In this document: in pieces, positions 6,380-7,551 of the stretch | Layout: every line of letters starts with the position of its first letter | How positions within the stretch are numbered: the stretch's first letter is position 1 | Origin: Beijerinckiaceae bacterium | Lineage (GTDB): Bacteria > Pseudomonadota > Alphaproteobacteria > Rhizobiales > Beijerinckiaceae | Assembly (NCBI GenBank): GCA_027346205.1 | Contig: DAIESR010000402.1 | Span: 1-7,551, forward strand | Direction of reading: 5' to 3' | Length of the DNA: 7,551 bases | Notes under the pieces: model-generated | What the model saw: the letters and a program-made list of their open reading frames with translations, nothing else | The model's database searches: none | What the model was told of the DNA's origin: nothing | Position numbers and translations under genes: made by a program

Positions 6380-6388
6380 TGATACAAT
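6380..6388 (+). promoter_or_regulatory. Extended -10 promoter of the 6395 gene
   Basis: TG-A-TACAAT, again with exactly six bases (6389-6394) before the ATG. The stretch GTGATACAATTAGACTATGGA-like closely copies GTGATATAATTTGTATATGGA before the 6197 gene, so promoter and start codon appear to have been duplicated together. Confidence 0.6.
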
Positions 6389-6394
6389 TAGACT

Positions 6395-6724
6395 ATGGAC
6401 GAGTTCAACGCAGCACAAATGAAGCAAATGCGAGAACTATTTGAGGACGTTGTGCGGCCTCTCGAAGAGCGTATGGATCGCGGTTTCGCCGCGCTCGCGG
6501 AAGACATCTCCGACAGCCGCACGGAGCTCGTCGAATTCAAGGCCAAGACGAGCGAGAATTTCGCTGCCATTGAAGGACAGCTCAGGGATATTCACCAACG
6601 CTTAACCCCGCTTGAGACGGCAGCAGAAAACACAAAGGGATTTACAAAAGAGATCGATCATCTCTTCGATCGCTTGGGCAGTGTCGAAAAGCATCTGGGC
6701 ATCAAACCCAAGATGGCCGCGTAG
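6395..6724 (+). CDS. Small coiled-coil protein of unknown function
   Basis: The 109-residue protein is predicted to be almost wholly helical and coiled-coil. Its visible segments are MKQMRELFEDVVRPLEERM (9-27), FAALAEDISDSRTELVEFK (31-49), FAAIEGQLRDIHQRLTPLE (56-74) and a terminal helix KEIDHLFDRLGSVEKHLG (85-102). It lacks a signal peptide and membrane segment, so it is probably cytosolic. No known family is recognised. The terminal helix is shared with the 55-residue protein 30 bp upstream (nine of eighteen positions identical), and the promoters are near-copies, pointing to tandem duplication with the upstream copy shortened or this one extended. No Shine-Dalgarno is seen; the start follows the extended -10. 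Confidence 0.75.
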   Translation: MDEFNAAQMKQMRELFEDVVRPLEERMDRGFAALAEDISDSRTELVEFKAKTSENFAAIEGQLRDIHQRLTPLETAAENTKGFTKEIDHLFDRLGSVEKHLGIKPKMAA

Positions 6725-6819
6725 GCGCATGGCAGGGAATGGCTCAATAGAGCGGTTCTTCATACGTCGTACAAGATTGTTTTTACGACACGACTTTGGA
6801 AGCCTGTCAAATCTAGCCC

Positions 6820-6859
6820 ACCATTTACCCCGCCTTTAGGGTAAGGCGGGGTAAATGGT
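6820..6859. repeat. Perfect 17-bp stem hairpin
   Basis: ACCATTTACCCCGCCTT (6820-6836) and AAGGCGGGGTAAATGGT (6843-6859) pair without a mismatch around the 6-base loop TAGGGT. It lies 95 bp after the last coiled-coil gene. No T-run follows on either strand, so it is not a standard intrinsic terminator. It may block RNA decay, act as a bidirectional Rho-assisted terminator, or be a DNA hairpin used by the element. Confidence 0.9.
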
Positions 6860-6889
6860 TAAAAGAACAAGGAAGCACGGGCCGCGCGC

Positions 6890-7046
6890 GTCGGGCTACC
6901 CGCCCGACCCCGTGTCTTTTTCGGGCGGCATGTGGGCATGCGCGCCCGACTTCGGCTAGCGCGAAAGAGCGGGCGCTTTCGCTCCGTCTGCGCCCTCGGC
7001 TCTTGTGGGCAAGAGCTCTCGGGAAAACCCACGGGGTCGGGCGGGT
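6890..7046. other. Multi-hairpin structured region, possible noncoding RNA
   Basis: A perfect 17-bp inverted repeat pairs 6898-6914 with 7030-7046. It encloses three hairpins: 6921-6949 (12 bp, one bulged G, loop TGGG), 6961-6982 (GCGAAAG/CTTTCGC) and 6999-7016 (GCTCTTG/CAAGAGC, loop TGGG). GCCCGAC at 6902-6908 can alternatively pair locally with GTCGGGC at 6890-6896, so two exclusive folds exist. No known RNA family is recognised, and the strand is unknown. Confidence 0.5.
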
Positions 7047-7234
7047 GTGCCGAAGAGGATCGACAGATAATCGCAAGCGATACCAGCTCACGACGGAAAG
7101 CAGCGCCGACGCGCGCGGCCCTGGTAGCGAGACCGCTCAGGGCGCGGCGGTAAGCGGAAGGGGCGTTCTCTCAATCCCCCATCAAGCGGCACCCGGCCGC
7201 CCCGCCGATTATGGCGCTTGCCATTGCGCTTCCC

Positions 7235-7314
7235 TCAAGGCGACCCCTCAATGGGGCGTCCTGCGGACGGCCTTGACCGAAGCACGGGCAAGCGCCCACG
7301 CGAAAGCGTGTCGG
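7235..7314. other. Two adjacent three-way-junction-like hairpin clusters
   Basis: TCAAGG (7235-7240) and CCTTGA (7271-7276) enclose CCCC/GGGG (7244-7247/7253-7256) and CGTCC/GGACG (7257-7261/7265-7269). Directly after, CCGA (7278-7281) and TCGG (7311-7314) enclose GGGC/GCCC (7286-7289/7294-7297) and CACGC/GCGTG (7297-7301/7306-7310). The last hairpin has a GAAA loop, of the GNRA type. Stems are short, and base 7297 is shared, so this is weaker than the 6890-7046 structure. Confidence 0.35.
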
Positions 7315-7491
7315 CTCCGAGGGGAATGTCGCTCATGTCCCACCAAGGGGAAATTCTAGGCCGATCATCGGGAGTTCTGTGGAAGCATGAAACGCACGCA
7401 TCTTGGCTGCTCTTTTTTGTGGTATACCCTGATTCATTGATAGTCCGAAAAACCGCTTGCCCTGGGGCGATTTTGGGATTCGTGTTGTGGG

Positions 7492-7551
7492 ATGATTTGC
7501 GCCGGCTTTTTGTCTCCTGCTGACCGCGCCGACCTGACCGCCCTGGCGCGG
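7492..7551 (+). CDS. Probable N-terminus of an IS630-type transposase (cut by window edge)
   Basis: The last 20 codons, beginning MICAGFLSPADRADLTALAR, resemble the N-terminus of IS630-family transposases, which often start with a short AGFLS-ADR-like segment before the HTH. No further sequence is available, so neither the HTH nor the DDE residues can be checked. The upstream TA at 7440-7441 could be the target dinucleotide that flanks such elements, with GTCCGAAAAACC as the beginning of an inverted repeat, but the other end is not visible. Confidence 0.4.
   Translation, partial: MICAGFLSPADRADLTALAR

Larger units (their letters stand above)
6725..7491. other. Long region without a supported protein gene
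   Basis: Open frames here have the composition of GC-rich noncoding DNA and no recognisable domains. The stretch instead holds many inverted repeats: GTCGTA (6766-6771)/TACGAC (6784-6789), the 17-bp hairpin at 6820-6859, and the 6890-7046 structure. Further along are CCGCT (7133-7137)/AGCGG (7153-7157) and the 7235-7314 clusters. From about 7350 to 7491 the sequence turns less structured and less GC-rich; nothing definite is seen there. Confidence 0.6.

Noticed and set aside
7341..7358. CCAAGGGGAAATTCTA resembling the Ti-type oriT nick region
   Set aside because: The conserved GCGCA-like nick core is missing and no relaxase gene is visible in the window; similarity is only partial.
7218..7523. 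101-codon plus-strand open frame
   Set aside because: It crosses the hairpin clusters and the putative IS boundary, has no promoter or ribosome binding site, and its sequence looks random for this base composition.
7434..7550. Open minus-strand frame ending in a TGA at 7436-7434
   Set aside because: Only 39 codons, cut by the window edge, without recognisable features, and it conflicts with the more convincing plus-strand transposase start at 7492.

Overview
The window looks like a stretch of chromosome from an alphaproteobacterium, probably of the order Rhizobiales/Hyphomicrobiales. The evidence is its GC-rich coding sequence, the neighbouring alphaproteobacterial Mic60/mitofilin-like gene and hemY, and a palindromic intergenic repeat of a type familiar from that order. 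No species can be named from the sequence alone.

Region 1 (1-3757) is core chromosome. It holds a membrane-anchored coiled-coil protein of the COG4223/Mic60-like family (141-1592). A 288-bp intergenic gap follows, containing a large imperfect palindrome (1682-1842) with three 37-bp tandem repeats inside it. Next come hemY, encoding a two-TM, TPR-like protein (1881-3545), and a tRNA-Thr(CGU) gene with its CCA end encoded (3682-3757).

Region 2 (3758-6724) is an accessory island at the 3' end of the tRNA. It opens with a tyrosine integrase broken by an internal out-of-frame deletion (3920-4862). After it come a DNA-binding/coiled-coil protein (4932-5609), a winged-HTH protein (5660-6019), three dyad motifs spaced exactly 22 bp apart followed by an AT-rich tract (6011-6163), and two small related coiled-coil proteins (6197-6364, 6395-6724). 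Three of these four genes have an extended -10 hexamer (TGnTAnAnT-like) ending only 6-7 bases before the start codon and no Shine-Dalgarno sequence, so their mRNAs are probably leaderless. The layout resembles a small plasmid-type replication or partition module: DNA-binding proteins, iteron-like sites, an AT-rich unwinding tract, and a repeated GCGACA motif inside one gene. This functional reading is inference.

Region 3 (6725-7491) has no protein gene I can support. It carries a perfect 17-bp stem hairpin (6820-6859), a 17-bp inverted repeat enclosing three smaller hairpins (6898-7046), and two multi-hairpin clusters (7235-7314). It could encode a structured RNA or be a DNA-processing region. 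At the right edge (7492-7551) the first 20 codons of a probable IS630-type transposase begin.

The most interesting material is the island's shared promoter design, the 22-bp dyad array, the frame-independent repeat inside the 4932-5609 gene, and the structured noncoding region.
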